Positions 1-8,401 of a DNA stretch of 64,000 bases are shown piece by piece. Position 1 is the first letter of the stretch. Every line of letters begins with the position of its first letter. Origin of the DNA: Planctomycetaceae bacterium (GTDB taxonomy: Bacteria; Planctomycetota; Planctomycetia; Planctomycetales; Planctomycetaceae); NCBI GenBank assembly GCA_041398825.1, contig JAWKTX010000021.1, forward strand, positions 16,629-80,628, read 5' to 3'. Below the pieces are notes generated by a model. It was given only the letters and a program-made list of their open reading frames with translations, searched no databases and was not told the origin of the DNA. A program made the position numbers and the translations under genes.

Positions 1-1
1 C

Positions 2-991
2 TCGCTGACCTGTGTGGGTGACATGCTTTTCGTGAATACAGGGAACGGAGTGGACGAAGGGCACGTTACAATTCCGGAAGAACGCGCTCCCAGCTTTATC
101 TGCATCAACAAGAATTCAGGCAAGGTTCTCTGGACGGACAACTCCCCAGGCTCCAACGTTCTTCATGGGCAATGGTCGTCACCAGCCTACGGCGTATTCA
201 ACGGCGTCGCTCAGGTACTGTTCTGCGGTGGCGACGGATACCTTTACAGCTTTGCTGCAGAAGGAAAGAACGGTAAATCAGACCTTCTCTGGAAGTTTGA
301 CTGTAATCCGAAAGACTCGATCTATCTTCTGGGGGGTCGAGCGACAAGAAACCACCTGATCGCAACACCTGTGATTTACAATGGATTGGTTTATGTGGCT
401 GTCGGCGAAGACCCTGAGCATGGCGAAGGAAATGGACACCTGTGGTGCATCGATCCAAACAAAAGAGGCGATGTCAGTCCCACTCTGGTCTACAACTCAA
501 AAGAACCTGAAAAGCCAATCGCTCACAAGCGACTTCAGGCGCTGATCGAAAAAGAAGGCGACTTCGAACGCGATAATCCCAATTCTGCAGCGGTCTGGCA
601 TTACGTCGGAGCAGATACAGAAGAATGGGAAACGACCATGCACCGCACATGCGGGACTGTCGCAATCAAGAATGACCTGCTGTTCATTCCGGACTTCAGT
701 GGCCTCGTGCATTGTCTTGACGCAAAGACGGGCAAACCGCACTGGACCCACGATATGTTCGCAGCCTCCTGGGCGTCGCCATTGATCGTGGAAGATCGCG
801 TCTATATCAGTGATGAAGACGGCGACATTTCGATCTTCAAGTTGTCTGCAGAAAAAGAACTTCTCGGAGAGTTGAACATGGGATCGTCCGTTTACACTTC
901 TCCTGTTGTGGCGAATGAGACGCTGTTTATTGCGAACCGAAATCAGATCTTCGCGATTCAGAATGGTGCTCAAAGTGACCCGGCTGAATAA
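2..991 (+). CDS. PQQ-like beta-propeller repeat protein, 5' end missing
   Basis: The reading frame is open to the left edge, so only the C-terminal ~329 residues are seen. A GTG occurs at 14 but there is no reason to think translation begins there. Repeats typical of PQQ/BamB-like propeller blades are visible: CINKNSGKVLWTDNS, GDGYLYSFAAEG, CLDAKTGKPHWTHDM and SDEDGDISIFKL, each a strand ending in a W/F followed by a new blade. In planctomycetes such proteins are usually secreted or periplasmic and of unknown substrate; whether PQQ is bound cannot be told from the fragment. It ends at TAA just before a shared hairpin terminator at 1021. The exact function is unknown; the fold assignment is fairly sure. 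Confidence 0.85.
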   Translation, partial: SLTCVGDMLFVNTGNGVDEGHVTIPEERAPSFICINKNSGKVLWTDNSPGSNVLHGQWSSPAYGVFNGVAQVLFCGGDGYLYSFAAEGKNGKSDLLWKFDCNPKDSIYLLGGRATRNHLIATPVIYNGLVYVAVGEDPEHGEGNGHLWCIDPNKRGDVSPTLVYNSKEPEKPIAHKRLQALIEKEGDFERDNPNSAAVWHYVGADTEEWETTMHRTCGTVAIKNDLLFIPDFSGLVHCLDAKTGKPHWTHDMFAASWASPLIVEDRVYISDEDGDISIFKLSAEKELLGELNMGSSVYTSPVVANETLFIANRNQIFAIQNGAQSDPAE

Positions 992-1020
992 GTTCTGCTG
1001 AATCAGAACGATCAAAAAAT

Positions 1021-1053
1021 AAAGCCCGACACGAAATGTGTCGGGCTTTTTCT
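1021..1053. terminator. bidirectional hairpin terminator
   Basis: A perfect 12-bp stem (AAAGCCCGACAC at 1021-1032, partner at 1038-1049) with a 5-nt loop GAAAT. A T-run follows on the plus strand and an A-run (1015-1019) precedes it, so it can end both the propeller gene (plus) and the lipoprotein gene (minus) that converge here. Confidence 0.9.
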
Positions 1054-1086
1054 ATTGATGGCACTGTTGGCGGCAGTCCGCGCAAT

Positions 1087-1845
1087 TTATTGCACAGTAC
1101 CGGGAATCTGATGAATCTGCTGAACCAGATAGGTCGCTCGCCCGCGCGAATCCAGTTGGGCAGAATCAATTTTCCCCTGCACCTGAATCACTGAACCGGG
1201 GGAGATTTGTGCCAACTGCTGCGGTTGCAGAATCAGCGTCAAATCTCCCTGAAACGTATCATCCGCGGCGGGATTGTATTTCAGGCTCCAGGTACCGTTT
1301 TCGTCCTGCGACAATAATCCCTGCAGCCATCGGTACCCATTGACATCAAAACCGTACGAAACCGGACGCGATACCGTACTGGCCAGGACGAACTCCGGGC
1401 CAGAGTCCGCAGGGGTTTCGGAGCTGCCGGGAATGACCATCGCGCCAGGGCCACTCGGAAAGTTGTCATCGTAGAAGGAACCGCCGCCGCCGGCTGGATC
1501 TTTCGGCTTCGGCACAGGATCTTCGCCGAACATGTTGCCCCCCGAAGTGGAACCCGTTCCACCGGAAGGATTCGACCACGTATCCTTCGGGTCATCTTCG
1601 TACGTCGAAGTCGGGCTTCCGGGTGAGTAGGGAGGGGCATCTGATTGCGGCACGACCAGCGTACCCGGCGAACCGTATGCCGGGGCTCCATACATCTGCG
1701 GAACCTGGTTTTGCGGGTACTGGTACTGTTGAGGATATTGGTAAGACGACGGACCGTACATGTAGCCGGAGCCCATCGGCTGCATACAGCCAGTAGCAGA
1801 CACTAAAAGGCACGGCAGTGCCCAGTAGCCGTAAAATCTGGACAT
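1087..1845 (-). CDS. lipoprotein with Pro/Tyr/Gln-rich linker and C-terminal OB-fold-like domain
   Basis: The ATG at 1845 is chosen because it gives a compact lipoprotein signal (MSRFYGYWALPCLLVSATGC, lipobox SATGC) with GGGAAG upstream; the frame is open further upstream but that extension has no signal logic. After the Cys comes a low-complexity Tyr/Gln/Pro/Gly region of ~120 residues, then an ordered region from about residue 150 to the end (GYRWLQGLLSQDENGTWSLKYNP ... GSVIQVQGKIDSAQLDSRG). The VIQVQGKID stretch and overall strand pattern resemble small OB-fold envelope domains. No function is recognised. Convergent with the propeller gene. Confidence 0.8.
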   Translation of the reverse strand: MSRFYGYWALPCLLVSATGCMQPMGSGYMYGPSSYQYPQQYQYPQNQVPQMYGAPAYGSPGTLVVPQSDAPPYSPGSPTSTYEDDPKDTWSNPSGGTGSTSGGNMFGEDPVPKPKDPAGGGGSFYDDNFPSGPGAMVIPGSSETPADSGPEFVLASTVSRPVSYGFDVNGYRWLQGLLSQDENGTWSLKYNPAADDTFQGDLTLILQPQQLAQISPGSVIQVQGKIDSAQLDSRGRATYLVQQIHQIPGTVQ

Positions 1846-2067
1846 CCTGAAACTTCCCTGTGGTAAACGCGCGGCGAGGAAGGATAGGCGACGCAAGACA
1901 CCGCAGAGGCTGGGCGTAGAGACGTCGGCAGACGGGTAATCTGAGAAAGGTGAAAGGACGCCGACGCTCCAGGAACATCAGCCTTTTCTGCGACCAGCAA
2001 TCACTGAGTCGCAGAATTCACCGGTGGTTTACCGAAACCCGCAAATTGTGTCCAGATGATTTTCGGA

Positions 2068-2322
2068 TCAGTCAACTCCGACGTTGTGCTCAATACTCCG
2101 AGCTTCGTCTGACATCCAGTTCTGCTTGAACCAGGGATCCGGATCCTTCTCTATACGCCTCCCCGTTCTGCCTATTTTCCCAACATTATCCCAGTCTTCG
2201 TTCAAGGCATCCATTGCGTCCTCATTGTCAAACTCGGCAGGCTGAGCAAGTCTGTCGATCAGGCAGCCAGTTGACGAAATTAGTAAACCTGCAACGATGC
2301 CAAGTCGAATGCTACGGAACAT
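2068..2322 (-). CDS. small acidic lipoprotein, hypothetical
   Basis: An 84-residue protein starting at ATG 2322: a signal of ~20 residues ending in lipobox ISSTGC, then an acidic mature part (DNEDAMDALNEDWDNVGK) and a C-terminal segment DPDPWFKQNWMSDEARSIEHN. A longer in-frame start at 2415 exists but would bury the lipobox, so the shorter start is preferred. It is divergent from the bshB1-like gene (110 bp between starts). Exported and probably anchored in a membrane by inference from the lipobox; no family was recognised. Confidence 0.7.
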   Translation of the reverse strand: MFRSIRLGIVAGLLISSTGCLIDRLAQPAEFDNEDAMDALNEDWDNVGKIGRTGRRIEKDPDPWFKQNWMSDEARSIEHNVGVD

Positions 2323-2432
2323 GACGCGAGTCCAGTTACTGGAACGGAGGCAGAATTCATGAAGCTTGCACCGGAAGTCTTCAGTATCTGTTCGTTTGCG
2401 CCCAGACGGAAACAACCAGCAGGAACGATTTC

Positions 2433-3128
2433 ATGACGTCTCTGGATATTTTGATCGTTGCGCCGCATCCCGATGACGCGGAAATCAGCGTGGGTGGCCT
2501 GATTGCATCTTCCCGACGGCAGAATCTGCAGGTCGGTGTTCTGGAACTGACAAACGGCGAACCAACTCCCCATGGAAGTCTGGAAATCAGGCGGGCTGAA
2601 ACGGACGCAGCAACCCGGATTCTCGATATCCGGTGGCGTGAAAGCCTTGGCTTACCCAACCGCTCCCTGCAGCCAACGCTGGAAGCCCGTCGCAAGCTGG
2701 CTGAGGTATTTCGGCGAACCCGGCCCAGGACTATTCTGGCCCCGTACTGGCAGGACGCTCATCCGGATCATGTGGCAGCGAGTGCCCTATGTGATGACGC
2801 ACGATTCTGGTCGAAACTCAGTCGTTCGGACATGGATGGTGAGCCCTACTGGCCACCAAAACTTCTTCATTATTTCAGCATTCACCTTCGAATCCACCCT
2901 GCTCCTTCCGTCGTTATAGATATCTCGGAAGACATCGAATCCAAGATGCAGGCAGTGGAGTGCTATAAGAGTCAGCTGGTAACTGGACGTGACCAGACTT
3001 TCCCGACCGTCATCGACGATATTCGTGATCGAGCTCGATACTGGGGCTGGTCCATAGGAAAAGCTTACGGCGAACCGCTGATGAGCCGTGAATCCATCGG
3101 TATCGACGGATTGAATGTGCTCGTTTAA
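2433..3128 (+). CDS. bshB1: PIG-L family deacetylase, BshB1 type (bacillithiol biosynthesis)
   Basis: A 231-residue zinc-dependent LmbE/PIG-L deacetylase. The signature HPDDAE lies at residues 12-17 (His and Asp as zinc ligand/base) and the second motif DAHPDH near residue 110. Length and the C-terminal segment (CDDARFW ... WPPKLLHY ... VVIDISEDIESKMQAVECYKSQL) follow BshB1, which removes acetyl from GlcNAc-malate in bacillithiol synthesis in the cytoplasm. AGGAACGATTTC precedes the ATG. No other bacillithiol gene is adjacent, so the substrate is inferred from similarity only; another N-acetyl-sugar deacetylase remains possible. Confidence 0.85.
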   Translation: MTSLDILIVAPHPDDAEISVGGLIASSRRQNLQVGVLELTNGEPTPHGSLEIRRAETDAATRILDIRWRESLGLPNRSLQPTLEARRKLAEVFRRTRPRTILAPYWQDAHPDHVAASALCDDARFWSKLSRSDMDGEPYWPPKLLHYFSIHLRIHPAPSVVIDISEDIESKMQAVECYKSQLVTGRDQTFPTVIDDIRDRARYWGWSIGKAYGEPLMSRESIGIDGLNVLV

Positions 3129-3161
3129 TCCAGGCCCGCTCTGTGTTAACTTAACCTAACA

Positions 3162-3254
3162 GTCTGTCGAAAAACGGGACTGGCTCAAGCAGGAGACCTT
3201 AAAACGCAACGGTTTCCAGTCGTCCTGCGTGCCTGTCCTGATTTTTCAACGGAC
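3162..3254. repeat. imperfect inverted repeat between convergent genes
   Basis: The arms GTCTGTCGAAAAACGGGAC (3162-3180) and the reverse complement of 3235-3254 (GTCCGTTGAAAAATCAGGAC) match at most positions. Shorter complementary pairs (ACTGG/CCAGT and GCAGGA/TCCTGC) lie inside. The unit fills the gap between the convergent bshB1-like and FHA genes, so a terminator role is likely, but the size (93 bp) and arm structure also fit a short dispersed non-coding repeat. Confidence 0.5.
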
Positions 3255-3262
3255 AATTAAGC

Positions 3263-4210
3263 CTAACGACGGCGACGACGAGGGCGCGGCCGAAACTCCG
3301 GTTCCACATCTTCAATGATTTCAACCTCATCGACGACCTCAACCTCATCGATGACATTGATCACTTCGACGTCTTCGACAAACTCAATCACCTCAACGTG
3401 TGGCACATCGTCTTCGCAAAGATCGACAACCTCGACATCGTCAATGACTTCGATCACATCGAAGGAATCAACAACCTCAACTTCATCGACAAGCTGGATC
3501 TCGTCACTGACAGACTCTGCGGCGATGATTTCGACATCATCCAGTTCATGCACATCGTCTGCAATCTGAACGTCGTCCACGACGAGGATCTCGTCACCTG
3601 CCGGAATAACGCCAGCATCATCAACCTCGGCAAGCATATGATCCGGGAACACATAGCCTGACCCGGGGTGTTGCGCCACAATCGCGTCCGGATCTTCGAA
3701 CCGGCGAGCGTCGTCAAGCTCTATGACCTCGTCAACGACTTCGACGGCAACCTCGACGTCGTCAACGATTTCAACAACGTCAACATCAACAGAACAAATG
3801 TCGTCTTCGTCAACAATTTCGATGACATCGTCATTTGGTGAAGCTGTCACTGTCTCATCGACAAACGCAGGCATTTTTCTGCCAGCGACTTCACCTTTGC
3901 GTGGACCCTTCGCAGCTGGCTGAACGTTCTCGTAAAACTGAAACTGAACGTCTCCAATGGCAACACGCATGCCGTTCGTCAATTGGTGCTCTCGTTCAAC
4001 TCGAGCACCATCAACCCAGACTCCGTTCATGCTGCCGAGATCACGAATAAAGAACAGGTGATTCACCTGAACCAGAGCGCAGTGCATGCGAGAGATTTTC
4101 GAACTGAAATCCAGAACAGAGTCACATTCCGGGCTGCGTCCAATGACAACAACGGCACGATCAATCGGTATCTGTCGCCCTTGATTCAGAGGGTGAAGCA
4201 ATGCAACCAT
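3263..4210 (-). CDS. FHA-domain protein with long acidic Val/Asp/Glu repeat region
   Basis: A 315-residue protein. Residues ~1-95 are a forkhead-associated domain: VVIGRSPECDSVL, SSKISRMHC (the GR and SxxH phosphothreonine-binding signatures) and DLGSMNGVWVDG. From ~125 to ~300 the chain is almost only V, I, D and E in units such as VEVVDEVEIIEDVE, broken by one ordinary segment (RRFEDPDAIVAQHPGSGYVFPDHM). It ends in a basic tail RPRPRRRRR. No transmembrane segment is seen. FHA domains bind phosphothreonine peptides in Ser/Thr kinase signalling; the acidic region has no recognised function. It is the last gene of a same-strand series of envelope genes. No clear ribosome site precedes the ATG. 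Confidence 0.85.
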   Translation of the reverse strand: MVALLHPLNQGRQIPIDRAVVVIGRSPECDSVLDFSSKISRMHCALVQVNHLFFIRDLGSMNGVWVDGARVEREHQLTNGMRVAIGDVQFQFYENVQPAAKGPRKGEVAGRKMPAFVDETVTASPNDDVIEIVDEDDICSVDVDVVEIVDDVEVAVEVVDEVIELDDARRFEDPDAIVAQHPGSGYVFPDHMLAEVDDAGVIPAGDEILVVDDVQIADDVHELDDVEIIAAESVSDEIQLVDEVEVVDSFDVIEVIDDVEVVDLCEDDVPHVEVIEFVEDVEVINVIDEVEVVDEVEIIEDVEPEFRPRPRRRRR

Positions 4211-4394
4211 GTCGAGCAGTCTGCAGCGAAAGTAATGAAAAGAAATGACCTCAACTGGGGCGATTCTGCCGACTTCAAAGTATCAGTGCCACTGAAATTG
4301 AGCCACAACAGCAGGAAATCGGCGAAACGCAGTATCAGGTGAGGCGGATTTCGGCGCGTGGCCAGCCACGTTTCCAATATCAGACCGGCAACTT

Positions 4395-5861
4395 CTACAT
4401 CGCCCGGTACTCCGGCCCACCCAGAAGAACTTTTCCCGAGACGGACCGGTTTGGTACAAACAGAACAACGTAGGTGTTACGACCATTCTGAATGTTCACG
4501 GGGATTCTGAGTGGATCCCTTTGCCCGGCGGTGCGAATGCAGACTTCACTATCACCTTCCGGCAACTGTGTACGGGCAACTTCAATTCTGGCTGGAAGAA
4601 GGCGCCAGGATCGAAGGTCCGGACGCTCCATTGCTTCCCAGATGACGCCTCCAATATTCACGGCCAGATCGACAAGGCTGTTGCGTGTCACATCCTGAGA
4701 TTCCTTGACCGCATAGACCGCACCCTTCTTCACTATTCGGCGAGCAATCGCCCGGGCAATTTCCTGATCACGGTGTGTGCGATAACTGTCCACGGCCGCC
4801 TGATTGAGATCCACAAGCGTCAAAAACGTCAAAGGGATGCCTTGCGACGGGAGGTGGTGCCCGGCGGTTTGAACATTTCCCGTGAGGAATCCAGCGGGTG
4901 GTGTGTCCGCGCTGACAACGGGATGACCAATCTGAACGGGAGCAATGGTAGGAGGAAGACTATGTTTGCCTGTCGCACTCAGAATCCGATCGGCCAGCAA
5001 TAATGCTGTCGAAGTCGGTTCAGCGGACTCGCTTTTCCATTCAGGTGCCTGACCGACCATTGCAATGACATGAACAGCTCCCCACCCGGCTGGGCATTGC
5101 ATTCCGAAGCCACCCGAATCAGCAACAGCATCGCGATCTGCAAATTCTTTGTTCCAGACGCCGACTTGATTTCGGGCCGTTTCGGCTAAGTCCTGTCGAA
5201 GAATGCTCTCTGACATCACAGCGGTTGTCAGATACGCAGCCATCGCCAGTGGCTGCAGAGAAGCGCTGGATGTGAGAGAATCAACACCGCCCGTTCCGTG
5301 CAGTGTTTCATGGCTTGCCACACGGACAACGCTGGATTCATCGCCCGGCGTACTTTGGTTTCCAGCAGCCTTTTGAGAGGCTGCGACCAGTGTTTTCAAT
5401 TCATCGTTGCATCTTTTTGTAACCTGAGTCGCGTATGCAAACGAATCCGTGCCATTACTGACAAGGCTGCTCAGCAACAGAATGTTGTCCACCATCAGCC
5501 GCTCGTAGTCTCTTCCGGACCATGCAATTGCATTTTCATCGCTCAGGAATGCAGTCACCTGCTCGCCGGCATCTTTTTGCGTGAGGTAGTCCAGCTTGAG
5601 CCGCACTTCGCGGAGGGCACTCTCACATTCCTGAGCATCGCCATCAGCCAATGCGACGATGGCATGATCAAGAGTCAGCAGTTCCTTTTCGGCTCCACGA
5701 GATTCCAGAGACCTCGTGAGTTGCTCGCGGGAGTCAGCAAGCTGACCTGCTTCGAAGTAATGTACCGCAGCCAGGTGGGATTTCTGCCATGAATGGCAAC
5801 CGGTCAACAGAATGCAGTTCAACACACAGGAGACACGAAACAACTTTGCGATGGAATTCAT
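4395..5861 (-). CDS. COG3014-like lipoprotein, neighbour of LpoB
   Basis: A lipoprotein of 488 residues from ATG 5861 (signal ending ILLTGC); an upstream in-frame start at 5903 would lengthen the signal by 14 residues and cannot be excluded. The N-terminal third is helical and repeat-like (YFEAGQLADSREQLTRSLESRGAEKELL), the middle holds GWGAVHVIAMVGQAPEW, and the C-terminus has ERPDLRSWRLLPARIEVAR, which resembles the (A)DTRSWxxLPxxIxxAR segment I recall from COG3014 proteins. In Gammaproteobacteria COG3014 genes often sit beside lpoB, and here the upstream gene is LpoB-like. A role in cell-wall assembly is inferred from that pairing; no biochemical role is known to me. Confidence 0.75.
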   Translation of the reverse strand: MNSIAKLFRVSCVLNCILLTGCHSWQKSHLAAVHYFEAGQLADSREQLTRSLESRGAEKELLTLDHAIVALADGDAQECESALREVRLKLDYLTQKDAGEQVTAFLSDENAIAWSGRDYERLMVDNILLLSSLVSNGTDSFAYATQVTKRCNDELKTLVAASQKAAGNQSTPGDESSVVRVASHETLHGTGGVDSLTSSASLQPLAMAAYLTTAVMSESILRQDLAETARNQVGVWNKEFADRDAVADSGGFGMQCPAGWGAVHVIAMVGQAPEWKSESAEPTSTALLLADRILSATGKHSLPPTIAPVQIGHPVVSADTPPAGFLTGNVQTAGHHLPSQGIPLTFLTLVDLNQAAVDSYRTHRDQEIARAIARRIVKKGAVYAVKESQDVTRNSLVDLAVNIGGVIWEAMERPDLRSWRLLPARIEVARTQLPEGDSEVCIRTAGQRDPLRIPVNIQNGRNTYVVLFVPNRSVSGKVLLGGPEYRAM

Positions 5862-5990
5862 ACCCCGCATGCTTCGCGATTGCAGTGACTGGTCATTCTT
5901 CATGAGTCACGACCAAACAACACCCCCTGTGAATGCACAGGCGAATTCATTTCCGGAGGGCACATTCAACCAGAACTGCCCTGAAGCAAT

Positions 5991-6659
5991 TTAGTAGTGC
6001 TTGATCTTACCCAGAAGTGATTTGTGGTAACCCTTCCGCAATTCAGCAGATTCCTTGATTGATTCACCTGTGTGGATATTCAGCAGATCCAGCGTCAATG
6101 TGTAGTTTCGCTGATAGTCACCGTTGCTGTTCGTTGTGCCTGAGGTAATGGTCGCAAACAACAGATAGTCGAACGGCTGATCCACACGTTCAAGAGCCGC
6201 CTGCAGCTCTCGCTGTCGCTCCGGCAGAAAAAGAACTTCCGGACGACAGCGACATTCACCCATCGCTGCTTCAACATAACGGCGGCTGATCATCCGAAAC
6301 TGGTCGTGACTGCTGACCTGCGAATCAATCTGCTGGTAGATCTGTTCACGAAAATCGCCGATTTCTTCGCCACTCTTGTTCTCAACACCAACAAAGCAGA
6401 CCGTCCGTTTTGGGCAGGCATCATTGCCCGCAATCGTCAGATGCGACGCTTGATGAATCGTCGACATGGACCGACCCATCAGTCGAGCCACAGATTGCTC
6501 CACCAGTGGCTTCCATGTCTCCGCGCCGGCAGTATGGCTACCAACCATGTCCTTATCATCGGAGTCGAGAACATGGGCATGCTGAGTATTTCGGCAGCCG
6601 GTAATTGCAAGGGAAAGCCCCAGCAGAAGATTGAGACCAGACATCCGAGTGAACAGCAT
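5991..6659 (-). CDS. LpoB-like (YcfM) penicillin-binding-protein activator lipoprotein
   Basis: A 222-residue lipoprotein (signal MLFTRMSGLNLLLGLSLAITGC). The mature region VCFVGVENKSGEEIGDFREQIYQQIDSQV ... FRMISRRYVEAAMGE ... FDYLLFATITSGTTNSNGDYQRNYTLTLDLLNIHTGE follows the LpoB/YcfM fold: a nucleotide-binding-like TolB-N type domain with a conserved N(R/K)(S/T) loop. In E. coli LpoB spans the periplasm to activate PBP1b. It is followed on the same strand by a COG3014-type lipoprotein, the typical neighbour. GGAG lies upstream of the ATG. The mechanism in planctomycetes is unproven; assignment is by fold pattern and context. Confidence 0.8.
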   Translation of the reverse strand: MLFTRMSGLNLLLGLSLAITGCRNTQHAHVLDSDDKDMVGSHTAGAETWKPLVEQSVARLMGRSMSTIHQASHLTIAGNDACPKRTVCFVGVENKSGEEIGDFREQIYQQIDSQVSSHDQFRMISRRYVEAAMGECRCRPEVLFLPERQRELQAALERVDQPFDYLLFATITSGTTNSNGDYQRNYTLTLDLLNIHTGESIKESAELRKGYHKSLLGKIKHY

Positions 6660-6875
6660 GGCTCACGAGACTCCATTCAATTTTGGCCCTGGCAGAAGCA
6701 ATGGCTCCTGAATTTTCGGCGAAGGATAAGTCAATGCCCCGATTTCGACCAAGGGCAACAGCCGCCATCAATTCAGACTGCTGTTGTTCAGCGATTTCGT
6801 AGTTCTGGAAATCGGCAGAACCTGCGCGGATGTCGATTTCTCCGGACTCATTTCTCTGTGGACTTATCTGTCAGC

Positions 6876-8168
6876 TTAAAACGCTTCGACCTCCGGAATT
6901 GTGCCGTCGAAGGAAGAGATCTGCGGAGAACTCAGCGCGTTTGACGCAGAAACAGACCTGGCTGGAACCGGCGAAGCCTGTGTGAAGACGGGATCCGGCG
7001 TTGGCGAGAGGCCTCCTGCGGCAGCCGGAGCGGGTTTCGGAGTTGGGGTGGGGCCGTTGTCATTTACTTTGATGCTGCCTGGTACAACCGACCATCCCTG
7101 TTGCAGGAGTGGATCAGATTGAATCACAGAGTGCACCGACGGCATTTGCCCAACAATGGTTGGCGATCCTGCAGGACTTCCGGAAACATTCGGAACTGAT
7201 GCTGACAATGAAGCCTGTTGCACGGGGTTCCCCGCGACCGACATGCCAGATGCCGGGATTGCCGAAGTCATAGACAGCATCGTTGGCGTTTGCTGCAGAG
7301 CACCTTCGCTGATCGCTTGCGGCGACATCATCGCCATCTGGTCAGTTACGTAAGGAGACTGGGCGACCTGCGAAGGCATTCGCTGCATTTGTGCAACTTG
7401 CTGCTGGAACTGCATCTGCGCAATTTGCTGACCCGTACTGGGTGGCCCGAAAACTGTCTGTTGCCGCGGCATCTGGTACGGATGGACACCGCGGGCCATC
7501 GCTGTGGATGCGACTGCATGGTTTGGTCCTGCTGACTGAGCGGCCATTGCCATTCTTGAATGGACATCGGGCTGATTCCAGTCCGCTCGAAGTGACTGCT
7601 GATACATCGCAATCGCCTGATCGGGACGTCCTGCATCCTGATAATACTGCCCCAGGTGAGCAAGCGCAGTCGGGTGGGCTGGATTCACCTGAAGTGCCCG
7701 TTGAAGTGACTGGGCTGCTGCGTCCTGTTGCCCCATTTCCCGCTGCAACCAGGCAAGTTCAACGTGCGATTCAGGAACATAAGGTTGAGTCGCCGCCCAG
7801 GTCTGCAGCAGTCCAACCGCCTCCTGTCCACGACCGGTTGATGCCAGCATTTCTGCCATTCCGTGATAGGCTGGCTGGTGCGATGGTGAGATCGTCAGCG
7901 CCTGGCGATAGAGCTGTTCCGCACCGACGGTGTCCCCCATCTTCCAGCGGGCCTTCGCCAGGTTCGCCATGTAATCGGGGTTCGTCGGATCGTTGTACAG
8001 AGCCTGCTGGAACTCGGAGGCAGCAGCCTGATAATTGCCTTGTTCGTAGTAGCTTTGACCAGACGAATTCACCACGTAGCCATTCATGGAATAACAGCCG
8101 GCGAACGTCACTGAGCCGAGAAGGATCGCCATTTGGCGAGTCAGCTTTCGCAATACGTGCAGACGCAT
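6876..8168 (-). CDS. TPR lipoprotein with disordered Gln/Pro/Met-rich tail
   Basis: 430 residues. A lipoprotein signal ends in VTFAGC near residue 25, followed by about five tetratricopeptide repeats over ~35-205 (YYEQGNYQAAASEFQQALYNDPTNPDY; ARWKMGDTVGAEQLYRQALTISPSH; LQREMGQQDAAAQSLQRALQVNPAH; YYQDAGRPDQAIAMYQQSL). The rest is low complexity, rich in Q, M, S and P. TPR lipoproteins of this kind (TadD-like) often accompany Tad secretins, and a CpaC-type secretin lies 5 kb upstream on the same strand. The role as pilotin or assembly scaffold is an inference. No clear ribosome site precedes ATG 8168. Confidence 0.8.
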   Translation of the reverse strand: MRLHVLRKLTRQMAILLGSVTFAGCYSMNGYVVNSSGQSYYEQGNYQAAASEFQQALYNDPTNPDYMANLAKARWKMGDTVGAEQLYRQALTISPSHQPAYHGMAEMLASTGRGQEAVGLLQTWAATQPYVPESHVELAWLQREMGQQDAAAQSLQRALQVNPAHPTALAHLGQYYQDAGRPDQAIAMYQQSLRADWNQPDVHSRMAMAAQSAGPNHAVASTAMARGVHPYQMPRQQTVFGPPSTGQQIAQMQFQQQVAQMQRMPSQVAQSPYVTDQMAMMSPQAISEGALQQTPTMLSMTSAIPASGMSVAGNPVQQASLSASVPNVSGSPAGSPTIVGQMPSVHSVIQSDPLLQQGWSVVPGSIKVNDNGPTPTPKPAPAAAGGLSPTPDPVFTQASPVPARSVSASNALSSPQISSFDGTIPEVEAF

Positions 8169-8401
8169 GGGGCGAGGCTTTCAGGAGATGAGCAATTGAT
8201 TGCGGAGAGCATGAGAAGTGAGAGAGGGTGCTTCCGCAGGAGGGAGAGTTGAAAGATACGGCCGCTGAACTTTCACGGCAATGGCGAACCTGCAGTGAAA
8301 AGGGATGAAGTTTTCTGACGAAATCAGTTGGCGACCGATGGACCGGCAGATCTCGCCAGTGTGAAGTCGACACCTGAGCGCGAAAAGCGACAGCAGGTTC
8401 C

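Noticed and set aside
3315..3569. Thr/Ser-rich plus-strand frame MISTSSTTSTSS...
   Set aside because: Mirror image of the acidic Val/Asp repeat of the FHA gene on the other strand; no start signal.
7391..8191. 266-codon plus-strand frame
   Set aside because: Antisense to a TPR gene whose TPR pattern and lipobox are clear; the plus-strand translation has no fold-like pattern.
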